Shown here: piece after piece, positions 45,095 through 54,486 of the stretch
Numbering within the stretch: position 1 is the first letter of the stretch
Layout of the letters: each line of letters begins with the position of its first letter
Origin: Brevundimonas bullata
GTDB taxonomy: Bacteria; Pseudomonadota; Alphaproteobacteria; Caulobacterales; Caulobacteraceae
NCBI RefSeq assembly: GCF_014207965.1
Contig: NZ_JACHLM010000001.1
Span: 310,001 to 374,000 of the forward strand
Reading direction: 5' to 3'
Length of the DNA stretch: 64,000 bases
Position numbers and translations under genes: made by a program
Notes under the pieces: model-generated
The model's input: the letters and a program-made list of their open reading frames with translations, nothing else
Databases searched by the model: none
What the model was told of the DNA's origin: nothing

Positions 45095-45811
45095 ATGAGC
45101 GGCGATCTGAAGTGGAACAAGATTATGGGCGCGTGCCTGGGCACCGCCTTTGTGATCCTGGTGGTCCAGCAAGTGTCTGGCATGGTCTATCACACCAAGC
45201 AGCCTGAGAAGATGGGCTACTTCGTGGACGCGCCGGACGAAGCCGCAGGCGCCGAACCGGCCGCCCTGCCGATCGACTGGGGCACGGTTCTGCCGACCGC
45301 CGACCTGGCCGCCGGTGAAGCCGCCTTCGCGCGCTGCCAGGCCTGCCACACGGTCAACGCGGGCGGCGCCGACGGCATCGGCCCGAACCTGAACGGCGTC
45401 ATGGGCGGTCCCGTGATGCACCGTGCGGGCTTCGCCTATTCGGACGCCATGGCCAAGCACAAGGCCGAGGCCCCGACCTGGGGCTATGACCAGATCGACG
45501 CCTTCCTGACCGCGCCGGGCCGCTACATCCCCGGCACCAAGATGTCCTTCGCCGGCATCCGCGACGAGAAGACCCGCATCAACCTGATCGCCTGGCTGCG
45601 CACGCAAGGCTCGGGCGGCTTCGCCATCCCGGCCTCTGACCCGGCGCGTCAACCGGGCGCTGCTGCGGCTCCGGCCGCTGACGGCGCGGCTCCGGCTGCT
45701 GAAGGCGCCGCCGCCACGGAGGCCGCTCCGGCCGCCGAGGGTGCGGCTCCGGCCACGACCCAGGCGACCCCGGCCGCCCCGCCGGCCGCGACCAGCGCCC
45801 CGACGGCGTAA
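45095..45811 (+). CDS. cycM: Membrane-anchored cytochrome c, CycM type
   Basis: 238 residues. An N-terminal uncleaved membrane anchor (IMGACLGTAFVILVVQQVSG), then a class I cytochrome c domain with CQACH (haem site), GIGPNLNGVMGG and the axial Met in PGTKMSFAGI. It delivers electrons from the bc1 complex to the aa3 oxidase in Rhizobium-type bacteria. A C-terminal Ala/Pro-rich low-complexity tail of ~60 residues is present. A terminator follows at 45835. Confidence 0.94.
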   Translation: MSGDLKWNKIMGACLGTAFVILVVQQVSGMVYHTKQPEKMGYFVDAPDEAAGAEPAALPIDWGTVLPTADLAAGEAAFARCQACHTVNAGGADGIGPNLNGVMGGPVMHRAGFAYSDAMAKHKAEAPTWGYDQIDAFLTAPGRYIPGTKMSFAGIRDEKTRINLIAWLRTQGSGGFAIPASDPARQPGAAAAPAADGAAPAAEGAAATEAAPAAEGAAPATTQATPAAPPAATSAPTA

Positions 45812-45834
45812 GCTCAGACATTCGAGACGACGGG

Positions 45835-45860
45835 AAAGGCGGCCTTCGGGTCGCCTTTTC
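45835..45860 (+). terminator. Terminator after cycM
   Basis: AAAGGCGGCC-TTCG-GGTCGCCTTTTC forms a stem with a stable TTCG loop, 24 bases after the cycM stop. Confidence 0.85.
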
Positions 45861-45885
45861 TGCGTTTTGTGGTCAGGTCCCCCTA

Positions 45886-46001
45886 TCCGCTCATCCCCGC
45901 GGAGGCGGGGACCCAGTGAGAGCCACGGACACACCGACAAGACTTCGGTGCAGCGGATGCAGCCAAAGGACTTGGTCCCCGCCTCCGCGGGGATGAGCGG
46001 A
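45886..46001. repeat. Inverted-repeat element, copy 1 (CGCTCATCCCCGCGGAGG arms)
   Basis: About 116 bases with long inverted ends, CCGCTCATCCCCGCGGAGGC and the reverse complement at the right end. The second copy is at 52205-52339. The middle differs between copies and has no gene. Right end lies 11 bases from the NlpC/P60 stop. Confidence 0.88.
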
Positions 46002-46011
46002 TTATTGTGGC

Positions 46012-46854
46012 TTAGATCCGCCGGAACACGGCCGAGGCGAAGCCTTCGCCGGTCAGCCGGGCCTCGACTTCGGCCAAGGCTTCGATGACCACGCCGCCGT
46101 GGGCGCCGGTTGCGTGGATGACCTGATCGGCATCGACCATGATGGCCGAGTGGCCGGTCCAGTCTTGGTCGCGGTTCGGGGCCATCCAGACGACCAGATC
46201 GCCGCGCTGGGCGGCGTCTCGGGCGATGGAGCGGCCCAGATCGGCCTGGGCGTCCGAACGGCGCGGGCCGGGAAGACCGCAGGCCAGCAGGGCCTGCTGC
46301 ACCAGACCCGAACAGTCGGTCTCGAAAGACGAACGGGCGCCCAGCGCATGGGGGCGGCCCAGCAGACGTTCGGCCACGGCGACCGGCTCGCGCTCAAAAT
46401 CGCCAACGGGTTGCAGATCGGCGTCGGCGACGCCCTCGGCGGCCTCGCCCACCAGGGCGTTCAGCGGCAGGGCGGCGGTGACGGAGGCGACGCGGCGGCT
46501 GGCCAGAGGCGCGCCGGGCGACAAAACATCGAGGGCCACCCAGCCGACCACGCCGTCGCGGCGCGCCCGACCCCAGGCGCGCTCGCCCTGACGATGCAGA
46601 ACGTCGAAGGCCTCGCCGTGCAGCAGCTGGTCGATGCGGTGATCCGCGTCCGACAGGATGTCGGCCACCGGAACCCGGCAATGCATGGCCTCGGTGCGGC
46701 GATAGGCCTCGGCCCGCATCAGGCCTTCCAGCGCCTGCTCGGCCAGCACGATCCGGTCTCCATCCCGAAGGATCAGAGGCGGGCCGGGCGGGATAAGGGC
46801 CAGAAGATCGGACAAACAGGGCCTCAGCGGCGGTTCACGCGGGTGAACCGCCAT
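46012..46854 (-). CDS. NlpC/P60 family cysteine peptidase with SH3 segment
   Basis: 280 residues. N-terminal SH3b-like half (RRTEAMHCRVPVADIL, LHRQGERAWGRARRDG) then the NlpC/P60 catalytic part: Cys in FETDCSGLVQQALLAC, His in GHSAIMVD, and HATGAHGG. It resembles the dipeptidyl-peptidase VI type that hydrolyses gamma-D-Glu-diamino acid bonds in cell-wall peptides. No signal peptide is seen. It lies 41 bases downstream of the M17 gene on the same strand. Confidence 0.9.
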   Translation of the reverse strand: MAVHPREPPLRPCLSDLLALIPPGPPLILRDGDRIVLAEQALEGLMRAEAYRRTEAMHCRVPVADILSDADHRIDQLLHGEAFDVLHRQGERAWGRARRDGVVGWVALDVLSPGAPLASRRVASVTAALPLNALVGEAAEGVADADLQPVGDFEREPVAVAERLLGRPHALGARSSFETDCSGLVQQALLACGLPGPRRSDAQADLGRSIARDAAQRGDLVVWMAPNRDQDWTGHSAIMVDADQVIHATGAHGGVVIEALAEVEARLTGEGFASAVFRRI

Positions 46855-46894
46855 ATGTAAACGCCGAAGCCAAATCGGGCGTTAACGGCCTCGA

Positions 46895-48280
46895 CTATTT
46901 CGCGAATCGGTCGCGCAGATAGCGATAGCAGGCGCGCAAGCCTTGCGCCTCGCCGCCCTCAGGATGTCCGGGACGGGCGCGCGGGTTCCAGGCGAAGATG
47001 TCCATGTGGGCCCACGATCCCGTCGTCGGGGCGAACTTCTGCAGGAAGAGGGCCGCCGTCACCGACCCGGCCTGGGCCCAGGCGGCGGAATCATTGCGGA
47101 CATCCGCGATCTCGCTGTCCAGCGCGGCGCGATAGCCAGCCCACAAGGGCATCCGCCACAGGGGATCGCCCACCGCCCGGCCAGCGCTGAGGATGCCCTC
47201 GGCCAGGGCCTCGTCGTCGGTATAGAGGGGCGGCAGTTCGGGGCCGAGCGCCATGCGCGCCGCCCCGGTCAGGGTGGCGAAGTCCAGCGTCAGGTCGGGT
47301 TCATGCTCGCCCGCCCGCGTCAACACATCGGCCAGAATCAGGCGGCCTTCGGCGTCGGTATTGCCGATCTCGATGGTCAGGCCTTTTCGGCTGTTCAGGA
47401 TGTCGCCGGGGCGGAAGGCGTCGGCGGAGACCGCGTTCTCGACGGCGGCGACCAGGACCACCAGACGCACCGGCAGGTCAGCCTGCATGATCAGACGGCC
47501 GAGCGCCAGGGCATGGGCCGAACCGCCCATGTCCTTCTTCATGTTGCGCATCCCGGCGGCGGGCTTGAGGTCCAGACCGCCGGTGTCGAACACCACCCCC
47601 TTGCCGACCAGGGCCACCAGCGGCAGGTCGGTCCGGTCCAGCTTCCAGCCGATCTCCAGCACGCGCGGGGCGCGATGCGGAGCGGCGGCGCGGCCGACGG
47701 CGTGGACGGCGGGGTAGTTTTCCTCCAGCAGGGCGTCGCCGGTCGTGACGGTCAGGGTCGCGCCCGAGCCTTGCGCGATCTCGCGGGCGATGGTCTCGAT
47801 CTGCAACGGCCCCATGTCGGCGGCGGGGGTGTCGACCATCTCGCGGGCCAGGGCGGCGGCGGCGGCGATATTCAGCGCCTCGGTCAGATCGAGGCCGACG
47901 GGCGCCACCAGACGCGCACGACCGCGCTCGGGGCGGGCCTTGTAGCGGTCGAACAGATAGCCGCCGAGGGCGAAGGCCAGAGCCGCCTGCTGGGCCGCTT
48001 CACCCTCGACACCGTCGAGGCGCCAGTCGCCGGCGGGCAGACGGGTCGGCAGGGACCGGGCGGTCATCGGCTCGAAGACGTCGCCGGCGCCGAACAGGGC
48101 CTCAAGCGGCGCGCCGTCGTCGCCGGGCACGATCAGAAGCTGACCCGCCTTGCCGGTGAAGCCGTTGGCCTCGGCCCAGGCGACCGATTTGCCGCTCAGC
48201 CCCTGCCCTTGCGCGATCACGCGTACAGGACGCGCAGCATCGGAAGCGGCGATCAGCAGGTCGGAGTGAACCACGGACAT
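46895..48280 (-). CDS. Leucyl aminopeptidase family (M17)
   Basis: 461 residues. M17 active site: VALVGKGVVFDTGGLDLKPA, KKDMGGSAHALALG, and the signature NTDAEGRLILADVL. Zinc ligands and the catalytic Lys/Arg are all present. It hydrolyses N-terminal amino acids in the cytoplasm. It is followed by the NlpC/P60 gene, which suggests a joint role in peptide or murein-peptide turnover. Confidence 0.93.
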   Translation of the reverse strand: MSVVHSDLLIAASDAARPVRVIAQGQGLSGKSVAWAEANGFTGKAGQLLIVPGDDGAPLEALFGAGDVFEPMTARSLPTRLPAGDWRLDGVEGEAAQQAALAFALGGYLFDRYKARPERGRARLVAPVGLDLTEALNIAAAAALAREMVDTPAADMGPLQIETIAREIAQGSGATLTVTTGDALLEENYPAVHAVGRAAAPHRAPRVLEIGWKLDRTDLPLVALVGKGVVFDTGGLDLKPAAGMRNMKKDMGGSAHALALGRLIMQADLPVRLVVLVAAVENAVSADAFRPGDILNSRKGLTIEIGNTDAEGRLILADVLTRAGEHEPDLTLDFATLTGAARMALGPELPPLYTDDEALAEGILSAGRAVGDPLWRMPLWAGYRAALDSEIADVRNDSAAWAQAGSVTAALFLQKFAPTTGSWAHMDIFAWNPRARPGHPEGGEAQGLRACYRYLRDRFAK

Positions 48281-48373
48281 GGGGCGAGCCTTTCCGGCCG
48301 TTAAGGCCGATTAACCAAACCTTGACCCGGAGGCGCGACGCTGGGGCCGCAGGAAACCGTCCGGACCCTCTCC

Positions 48374-49204
48374 ATGTCGCGCACCGCCGCCGCCGCCGCA
48401 ACCATGACGCTGGCCCTTATGGGTCTGTCGGGCGCTGTTCAGGCGCAAACCCCTGCCCCCGCGACGGCTCAAGCCGCGCCCGCCCGCAAACCCGCCGACG
48501 CCGCGACGCGCGCCAGCTATGACCGCGCCGACGCCCTCAGCCGCTCGGTCTTTTGGTCCAACGAGCAACAGATCAATCCGATGGACCCCATCGCCGGGGT
48601 CCGCATGGCGCAGGCGCTGCGCGAAATGGGCCAGTTCGATCAGGCCGCCGAAACAGCGCAGAACGTCCTGACCGTCCAGCCCGCCAACGTCGAGGCCATG
48701 CTGGAGGTCGGCCGCGCCCATATCGCGCGCGGTCAGGCCTTCTATGGCATCAACGCTCTGGAACAGGCGCGCGCCGCCGCCCCGCGCGACTGGCGGCCCC
48801 TGTCGCTGCTGGGCGTGGCCTATCAGCAGGTGCGCCGTCCCGACGACGCCAAGGCGGCCTGGAATGAGGCCCTGCGCCTGTCCCCCGACAATCCCGACGT
48901 CCTGACCAACGCCGCCATCGCCCAGATGGGCGAGGGCAATGCGCCGTCGGCTGAAATCCTGTTGCGCCGCGCCGCCGCCCAGCCGAACGCGACCCTGAAG
49001 GTGCGCCAGAACCTGGCTCTGGCTCTGGGCCTGCAGGGCAAGACCGCCGAGGCGGAGCAGATCCTCCGCCGCGACCTGCCGCCGGAGGCTGCCGACGCCA
49101 ACCTGCGCTGGCTGGCCGAGCGGACGGCGGCGGCGGGGGCATCCATTCCGGTCGCCGAGACCGCCGGATCGGCCCGCACCTGGTCCTCGGTGCAGGGCGG
49201 CTGA
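48374..49204 (+). CDS. Exported TPR protein (TadD-like)
   Basis: 276 residues. Signal peptide ~1-24 (ending in VQAQ). The central region has about three or four TPR units (AQALREMGQFDQAAETAQNVL, MLEVGRAHIARGQAFYGINA, LLGVAYQQVRRPDDAKAAWNE, LALALGLQGKTAEAEQIL). This fits a periplasmic or outer-membrane scaffold, as in TadD lipoproteins of Flp pili, although no lipobox is seen and no pilus genes are nearby. Confidence 0.85.
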   Translation: MSRTAAAAATMTLALMGLSGAVQAQTPAPATAQAAPARKPADAATRASYDRADALSRSVFWSNEQQINPMDPIAGVRMAQALREMGQFDQAAETAQNVLTVQPANVEAMLEVGRAHIARGQAFYGINALEQARAAAPRDWRPLSLLGVAYQQVRRPDDAKAAWNEALRLSPDNPDVLTNAAIAQMGEGNAPSAEILLRRAAAQPNATLKVRQNLALALGLQGKTAEAEQILRRDLPPEAADANLRWLAERTAAAGASIPVAETAGSARTWSSVQGG

Positions 49205-49218
49205 AGACAAACGCCGCG

Positions 49219-49371
49219 CCTCTCCCTCCCACTTGGGGGAGGGTGGCTGAGGCCGTCAGGCCGAAGTCGGGTGGGGGCGGCAAGGCAAATCAGCCGCTGC
49301 GTTCCGTATCACCGCGCCCTCCCCATCCGGTCGCTGCGCGACCACCCTCCCCCAAGGGGGAGGGAGAGGCG
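49219..49371. repeat. REP pair (REPIN-like) between TPR and IscU-like genes
   Basis: Left unit CTCTCCCTCCCACTTGGGGGAGGGTGGC, GAGGCCGTCAGGCC and GGGTGGGGGCG; right unit inverted, GCCCTCCCCATCCGGTCGC, CGACCACCC and AAGGGGGAGGGAGAGG. They are separated by ~30 bases. Confidence 0.9.
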
Positions 49372-49414
49372 TCGCGCTCTTCTCTCTCTGCTCCGAAAGC
49401 CCTATCTTCTCCCC

Positions 49415-49885
49415 ATGATCGACGACCTCTACAGCGCGCGTATCCTGTCGCTCGCGGCCAACCTGCCGCACAGCGGGCGGCTGGCGGAACCGCATGGCAC
49501 CGCCGAGCGCGTGGCCAAGCTGTGCGGGTCCAAGGCCATCGTGGACGTGACGCTGGACGCCGAGGGCCGCATCAAGGAATTCGCCCAGACGGTGAAGGCT
49601 TGCGCCCTGGGTCAAGCGGCGGCGGGCGTGGTGGGCGAGAGCATCCTCGGCGCCTCGGCGGCGGAGATTCTTGAGGCCAGAGACGCCATGTTGGCTATGC
49701 TGAAATCCGGCGGCGAGGGCCCGGTCGGGCGGTTCGAGGGTCTGCGTGTGCTGAAGCAGGTGGCTGACTATCCGGCGCGCCACGCCTCGACCATGGTGGC
49801 GCTGGAAGCCACGCTGGATGCGGTGAATCAGGCGCTCGAGAAACACCACAGCGATACGCGAACTCGCCTCGCCGGCGCGGCCTGA
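49415..49885 (+). CDS. IscU-like Fe-S cluster scaffold-type protein
   Basis: 156 residues from the ATG at 49415. NifU-N/IscU-like fold: [35 protein letters not shown] and [12 protein letters not shown]. Two of the three canonical cysteines are present (LCGS, KACALGQ); the third position is Ser in PARHAS. It precedes yidD and thrS as in many alphaproteobacteria. Confidence 0.85.
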   Translation: MIDDLYSARILSLAANLPHSGRLAEPHGTAERVAKLCGSKAIVDVTLDAEGRIKEFAQTVKACALGQAAAGVVGESILGASAAEILEARDAMLAMLKSGGEGPVGRFEGLRVLKQVADYPARHASTMVALEATLDAVNQALEKHHSDTRTRLAGAA

Positions 49886-49911
49886 GGCGTCGTCCGGTTG
49901 ATCCCCCTGCC

Positions 49912-50214
49912 ATGAAGAGGGATAAGCGGCGCGAACCCGAAACAGAGCCCCCGGCGAAGGGACAGATGTCTCTCTACGAACGCAGCGTCCGCGCGGCCCA
50001 TCGGGGCTATAAGGTGACGCTGTCCCCCTTCTTCGGCCAGTCGTGCCGGTTTCTGCCGACCTGTTCGGACTATGGGCGCGACGCCCTGCTCCAGCACGGT
50101 CCGGTTCGGGGGGGATGGCTCACCGTGCGCCGTCTCTGTAAATGCCATCCCTTCGGCGGTTCGGGCTATGATCCCGTGCCGCCCGCCAAGATCGAAAAAG
50201 AACGACCGTCATGA
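49912..50214 (+). CDS. yidD: Membrane protein insertion efficiency factor YidD
   Basis: 100 residues. Basic start, then the YidD signature [42 protein letters not shown] and [10 protein letters not shown]. It assists YidC-dependent protein insertion. The stop overlaps the thrS ATG (ATGA), so the two are translated together. Confidence 0.95.
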   Translation: MKRDKRREPETEPPAKGQMSLYERSVRAAHRGYKVTLSPFFGQSCRFLPTCSDYGRDALLQHGPVRGGWLTVRRLCKCHPFGGSGYDPVPPAKIEKERPS

Positions 50215-52151
50215 TCGAACTGAAATTCCCCGACGGCGCCGTGCGTCAGTATCCGGCCGGCTCGACGGGCCGCGACGTGGCCGCCGCCATCTCGCCCTCG
50301 CTGGCCAAGAAGGCGGCCCTGGTCGTCTGGAACGGCGAGCAGCGCGACCTGGACCGCGTCATCGACGGAGACGGCGACTTCCGCCTGTTGATGCGCGACG
50401 ATCCCGAGGCGCTGGAGACCATCCGCCACGACGCGGCCCACGTGCTGGCGCAAGCCGTGCAGGAGCTGTTCCCCGGCACCCAGGTCACCATCGGCCCGGC
50501 CATCGAGGATGGCTTCTATTACGACTTCGCCCGCGACGAGCCCTTCTCGACCGACGACTTCGCCAAGATCGAAAAGAAGATGGGCGAGATCATCGACCGG
50601 GGCGCGCCGCTGGAGCGTCAGGTCTGGGACCGCGACACGGCGATCAAGCATTTCGAGTCGGTGGGCGAGACCTACAAGGCCGAGCTGATCCGCGACCTGC
50701 CGGGCACGGAGACCATCACCGTCTACAAGCAGGGCGACTGGGCCGACCTGTGCCGGGGACCGCACTTCCCGACCACCAAGTTCGTCGGCAAGGCCTTCAA
50801 GCTGACCAAGCTGGCCGGCGCCTACTGGCGCGGCGATTCCTCGCGCGCCCAGCTGCAGCGCATCTACGGCACCGCCTGGGCGACCAAGGAGGACCTGGAC
50901 GCCTATCTGCTGCGCATCGAAGAGGCCGAGAAGCGCGACCACCGCAAGCTGGGCCGCGCCATGGAGCTCTTCCACATGCAGGAAGAGGGCCGCGGCATGG
51001 TCTTCTGGCACCCCAAGGGCTGGGTCCTGTGGCGCGTGCTGGAGGCCTATATGCGCCGCCGTCTGGACGCCGCCGGCTATGTCGAGGTCAAAACGCCGCA
51101 GGTTCTGGACCGCAAGTTCTGGGAGGCCTCGGGCCACTGGGAGAAGTACCGCCCCAACATGTTCGTCTGCGAGACGGTGGAGGGCGAGACCCTGTCCCTG
51201 AAGCCGATGAACTGCCCCGGCCACGTGCAGATCTTCGATCAGGGCCAGCGGTCGTACCGCGAACTTCCGCTGCGCATGGCCGAGTTCGGCGCCTGCCACC
51301 GCTATGAACCGTCGGGTTCGCTGCACGGCCTGATGCGCGTGCGCGGCTTCACCCAGGACGACGCCCACATCTTCTGCCGCGAAGACCAGATCGTCGACGA
51401 GACGGCCGAGTTCATCAAGCTGGCCCAGTCGGTCCACGCCGACCTCGGCATGGAGACGGCCTACATCAACCTGGCCACCCGTCCCGAGGTGCGCGCCGGT
51501 TCGGACGAGTTCTGGGACAAGGCCGAGGCCCAGATGGCCGAAGCCGCCCGCCACGCCGGGGTTGATGTGGTGATCGCCGAGGGCGACGGCGCCTTCTACG
51601 CGCCCAAGCTGGACTTCATCGTCAAGGACGCCATCGGCCGCGAATGGACCTGCGGCACGATCCAGCTGGACTATGTCCTGCCCGACCGTCTGGACGCGAC
51701 CTATATCGCCGAGGACGGCCAGAAGCACCGCCCGGTCATGCTGCACCGCGCGATCCTGGGGTCGTTCGAGCGCTTCATCGGCATCATGATCGAGAACTAC
51801 GCCGGGGCCTTCCCGCTGTGGCTGGCGCCGACCCAGGCCGTGGTGGCGACCATCACCTCGGACGCCGACGGCTATGCCGAAGAGGTGGCGGCCAAGTTCC
51901 GGGCGGCCGGCCTGCGGGTCGAGACCGACCTGCGCAACGAGAAGATCAACTACAAGATCCGCGAGCACTCGGTCGGCAAGGTGCCCGCCATCGCCGTCGT
52001 CGGCCGCAAGGAGGCCGAGGAGGGCAAGGTCGCCATCCGCCGCCTGGGCAGCCAGGCCCAGACCATCGTCACCGTCGAGGAGGCCATCGCCCTGCTGACG
52101 GACGAGGCCCTGGCGCCGGACCTGAAACGTCTCCGCGACGGCGAGGCCTGA
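50211..52151 (+). CDS. thrS: Threonyl-tRNA synthetase
   Basis: 646 residues. TGS domain ([17 protein letters not shown]) and the editing-domain site ([18 protein letters not shown]), then the class II catalytic core with motif 2 ([20 protein letters not shown]), motif 3 ([20 protein letters not shown]) and the anticodon-binding C domain. Charges tRNA-Thr. It overlaps yidD and is followed by a terminator. Confidence 0.97.
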   Translation: MIELKFPDGAVRQYPAGSTGRDVAAAISPSLAKKAALVVWNGEQRDLDRVIDGDGDFRLLMRDDPEALETIRHDAAHVLAQAVQELFPGTQVTIGPAIEDGFYYDFARDEPFSTDDFAKIEKKMGEIIDRGAPLERQVWDRDTAIKHFESVGETYKAELIRDLPGTETITVYKQGDWADLCRGPHFPTTKFVGKAFKLTKLAGAYWRGDSSRAQLQRIYGTAWATKEDLDAYLLRIEEAEKRDHRKLGRAMELFHMQEEGRGMVFWHPKGWVLWRVLEAYMRRRLDAAGYVEVKTPQVLDRKFWEASGHWEKYRPNMFVCETVEGETLSLKPMNCPGHVQIFDQGQRSYRELPLRMAEFGACHRYEPSGSLHGLMRVRGFTQDDAHIFCREDQIVDETAEFIKLAQSVHADLGMETAYINLATRPEVRAGSDEFWDKAEAQMAEAARHAGVDVVIAEGDGAFYAPKLDFIVKDAIGREWTCGTIQLDYVLPDRLDATYIAEDGQKHRPVMLHRAILGSFERFIGIMIENYAGAFPLWLAPTQAVVATITSDADGYAEEVAAKFRAAGLRVETDLRNEKINYKIREHSVGKVPAIAVVGRKEAEEGKVAIRRLGSQAQTIVTVEEAIALLTDEALAPDLKRLRDGEA

Positions 52152-52158
52152 ACATGAG

Positions 52159-52190
52159 AACGCCCCGGTCGAAAGGCCGGGGCGTTTTTC
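52159..52190 (+). terminator. Terminator after thrS
   Basis: AACGCCCCGG-TCGAAAG-GCCGGGGCG followed by TTTTTC, 8 bases after the stop. Confidence 0.9.
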
Positions 52191-52204
52191 TTGGAGTTCA
52201 ATGT

Positions 52205-52339
52205 ATCCGCTCATCCCCGCGGAGGCGGGGACCCAGTACTTTGGCTGCGAGCGTTTCGGTCGCCGATCATCACAAAGCCTATCCAGACTGCAGCGTGTGA
52301 AGCTCTTACTGGGTCCCCGCCTCCGCGGGGATGAGCGGG
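52205..52339. repeat. Inverted-repeat element, copy 2
   Basis: The same CCGCTCATCCCCGCGGAGGC ends as at 45886-46001, with GGGGACCCAGT inside them. Length is about 135 bases, and the middle is different from copy 1. It lies between thrS and the convergent SDR gene. Confidence 0.88.
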
Positions 52340-52347
52340 ATTTTAAG

Positions 52348-53130
52348 TCACTGCGCCGTCATGCCGCCGTCGATCTTGAACTCGGCGCCGGTGACGAACT
52401 TGGACTCGTCCGAGGCCAGGTACAGGACGCAGTAGGCCACGTCGTCGGGCTCGCCGATGCGCTTCAGAGGGATGCCGCGCGCCAGCTTTTCATGCGCCGT
52501 CGTCTCGTCGCCGCCGGCCATGGCAACGAAGGGGTCGAGGATGGGCGTCTTGATGAAGACCGGGTGGACCGAGTTGGCGCGCACGTTCCAGCCGGCCTTG
52601 GCCGCCTCCAGCGCCACCGTCTTGGTATAGAGCCAGACCGCCGCCTTGGTGGCGTTGTAGGCGCCCATGCCCGGCGCCGCCGCCAGTCCGGCGATGGAAG
52701 AGATGTTGACGATGGAGCCCGCGCCGCAAGCCCGCAGGTGCGGCATGGCGTGCTTGCAGCCCAGCATGACGGACTCGATGTTGACCGCCTGAACCAACCG
52801 CCAGTTCTCCAGCGTGTCCTGCTCGGCCCAGGCCAGCTGGCCGCCGATGCCGGCGTTGTTCACCAGGATGGACAGGCCGCCCATGTCCTCGGCGGCGGCG
52901 GCGACCACGCGGACCCAGTCGTCCTCGCGCGTCACGTCGTGCTCATAGGCGAAGGCGGAACCCGGATGCTCGGCGTTGATGCTGTCGGCCAGGGCCCGCG
53001 CGCCGTTCAGGTCGCGGTCGGAGACGGCGACCCTGGCCCCTTCGCGCACCAGCATCCGCGCCATGGCCTGACCCAGACCGCCCGCCGCCCCGGTGATGAG
53101 GGCGGTCTTGCCGGCGACGCGGCCGGTCAT
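52348..53130 (-). CDS. Short-chain dehydrogenase/reductase
   Basis: 260 residues. Classical [18 protein letters not shown] (cofactor site), NNAGIGG, catalytic Ser-Tyr-Lys in ISSIAGL and AYNATKAA. Substrate not predicted. It overlaps the pterin dehydratase gene by 4 bases (ATGA), which ties it to that gene; a role in the pterin cycle is a possibility but not shown. Confidence 0.92.
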   Translation of the reverse strand: MTGRVAGKTALITGAAGGLGQAMARMLVREGARVAVSDRDLNGARALADSINAEHPGSAFAYEHDVTREDDWVRVVAAAAEDMGGLSILVNNAGIGGQLAWAEQDTLENWRLVQAVNIESVMLGCKHAMPHLRACGAGSIVNISSIAGLAAAPGMGAYNATKAAVWLYTKTVALEAAKAGWNVRANSVHPVFIKTPILDPFVAMAGGDETTAHEKLARGIPLKRIGEPDDVAYCVLYLASDESKFVTGAEFKIDGGMTAQ

Positions 53131-53423
53131 GCGATCTGGCCCTTGGTGATCTCGTCGATGAAGCGGGCCATGGCCACATCGCGCTCGGTCACGCCGCCCG
53201 CGTCATGGGTGGTCAGCAGGACCTCGACGCGGTTGTAGACGTTCGACCATTCGGGATGGTGGTCCGCCTTGTCGGCCAGCAGGGCGACGCGGGTCATGAA
53301 GCCGAAGGCGGCGTTGAAGTCGGCGAACTTCAGCGAGCGCGCGATCGCCGGCCGCGGGTCGTCAGCGCGGCGCCAGTCGGGCAGGCCCGACAGAACTTCG
53401 GTCACGTCGAGGGCGGCGGTCAT
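53127..53423 (-). CDS. phhB: 4a-hydroxytetrahydrobiopterin dehydratase (PCD/PhhB)
   Basis: 98 residues. PCD/DCoH fold: [39 protein letters not shown], and [19 protein letters not shown]. It recycles the pterin cofactor of phenylalanine hydroxylase. No phenylalanine hydroxylase is in the window, although hppD lies at 10.7 kb. It is the first gene of a two-gene unit with the SDR. Confidence 0.93.
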   Translation of the reverse strand: MTAALDVTEVLSGLPDWRRADDPRPAIARSLKFADFNAAFGFMTRVALLADKADHHPEWSNVYNRVEVLLTTHDAGGVTERDVAMARFIDEITKGQIA

Positions 53424-53482
53424 GAGCGTCTCCTTGATTTTCTTCAGGCGTATCGCGCGTCCCGACTGGCGGCAAGTCGGCC

Positions 53483-53646
53483 TTCTCCCTTCCCCTCGAG
53501 GGGGAAGGGTCGGGGATGGGGTGTAGACGCCAGGATCGACGATATGGCGCGGGAGGCGACGCGGGCGATGTCTCCGGTGTCTGACCGGCTAGGGCAGCGG
53601 CCTCACCCCCACCCAACCCTCCCCCCTCGAGGGAGAGGGCTTTCAA
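53483..53646. repeat. REP pair (REPIN-like) between phhB and ubiE
   Basis: Left arm CTTCCCCTCGAGGGGGAAGGG with GGGGATGGGGTG; right arm inverted, CTCACCCCCACC and CCTCCCCCCTCGAGGGAGAGGG. The 70 bases between them have no gene. Confidence 0.8.
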
Positions 53647-53703
53647 AGGGCTGCGACGCTTCCCCGGATGACGTCGCGCGCGTGAGGCGTTACACCCCCT
53701 GTC

Positions 53704-54486
53704 ATGACCCAGGCCGATCCCTCATCCCCCTCCGGCAAGACCTCCTCCTTCGGCTTCCGCGACGTGGACGCCAAGGAAAAGGTGCAGATGGTGCGCGGCG
53801 TCTTCAACTCCGTCGCCTCCAACTATGACCTGATGAACGACCTGATGAGCGCGGGCGTGCACCGGCTGTGGAAGGACGCCACGGCGGCCAAGCTGAACGC
53901 CCGTCCCGGCGAGGTCATCCTCGACATGGCCGGCGGCACCGGCGACATGGCGCGGCGCTATTCCAAAATGGCGCGCGCGGCCCAGCAGCGTCGCGGCGGC
54001 GAGGACGCCACCGTCATCGTCATGGACTACAACGCCGAGATGATCCTGAACGGCGTGGCCAAGGGCGGTGAGCCGGAGATGGCCTGGGGCGTTGGCGACG
54101 CCATGAACCTGCCCTTCCCCGACGCCTGTCTGGACGCCTATTCGATCAGTTTCGGCATTCGCAATGTGTCCGACGTGGCGGGCGCCCTGAAGGAAGCGCG
54201 CCGCGCGCTGAAGCCGGGCGGACGCTTCATCTGCCTGGAGTTCTCGCGGCCCACGACCGAGGCCCTGCGCAAGGCCTATGACGCCTGGTCCTTCCACGCC
54301 ATTCCGCGCATCGGCGAATGGGTGGCCAAGGATCGTGACAGCTATCAGTATCTGGTCGAGAGCATCCGTCGCTTCCCCGACCAAGCCACCTTCAAGCGCA
54401 TGATCGAGGACGCCGGGTTCAGCCGCGTCAGCGTCACCAACCTGTCGGGCGGGATCGCGGCCATCCACCACGGGTGGGCGATCTGA
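53704..54486 (+). CDS. ubiE: Ubiquinone/menaquinone C-methyltransferase UbiE
   Basis: 260 residues. SAM-dependent methyltransferase of ubiquinone synthesis: N-terminal [39 protein letters not shown], motif [15 protein letters not shown], and [18 protein letters not shown]. ubiB overlaps its end, a conserved order in alphaproteobacteria. Confidence 0.96.
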   Translation: MTQADPSSPSGKTSSFGFRDVDAKEKVQMVRGVFNSVASNYDLMNDLMSAGVHRLWKDATAAKLNARPGEVILDMAGGTGDMARRYSKMARAAQQRRGGEDATVIVMDYNAEMILNGVAKGGEPEMAWGVGDAMNLPFPDACLDAYSISFGIRNVSDVAGALKEARRALKPGGRFICLEFSRPTTEALRKAYDAWSFHAIPRIGEWVAKDRDSYQYLVESIRRFPDQATFKRMIEDAGFSRVSVTNLSGGIAAIHHGWAI

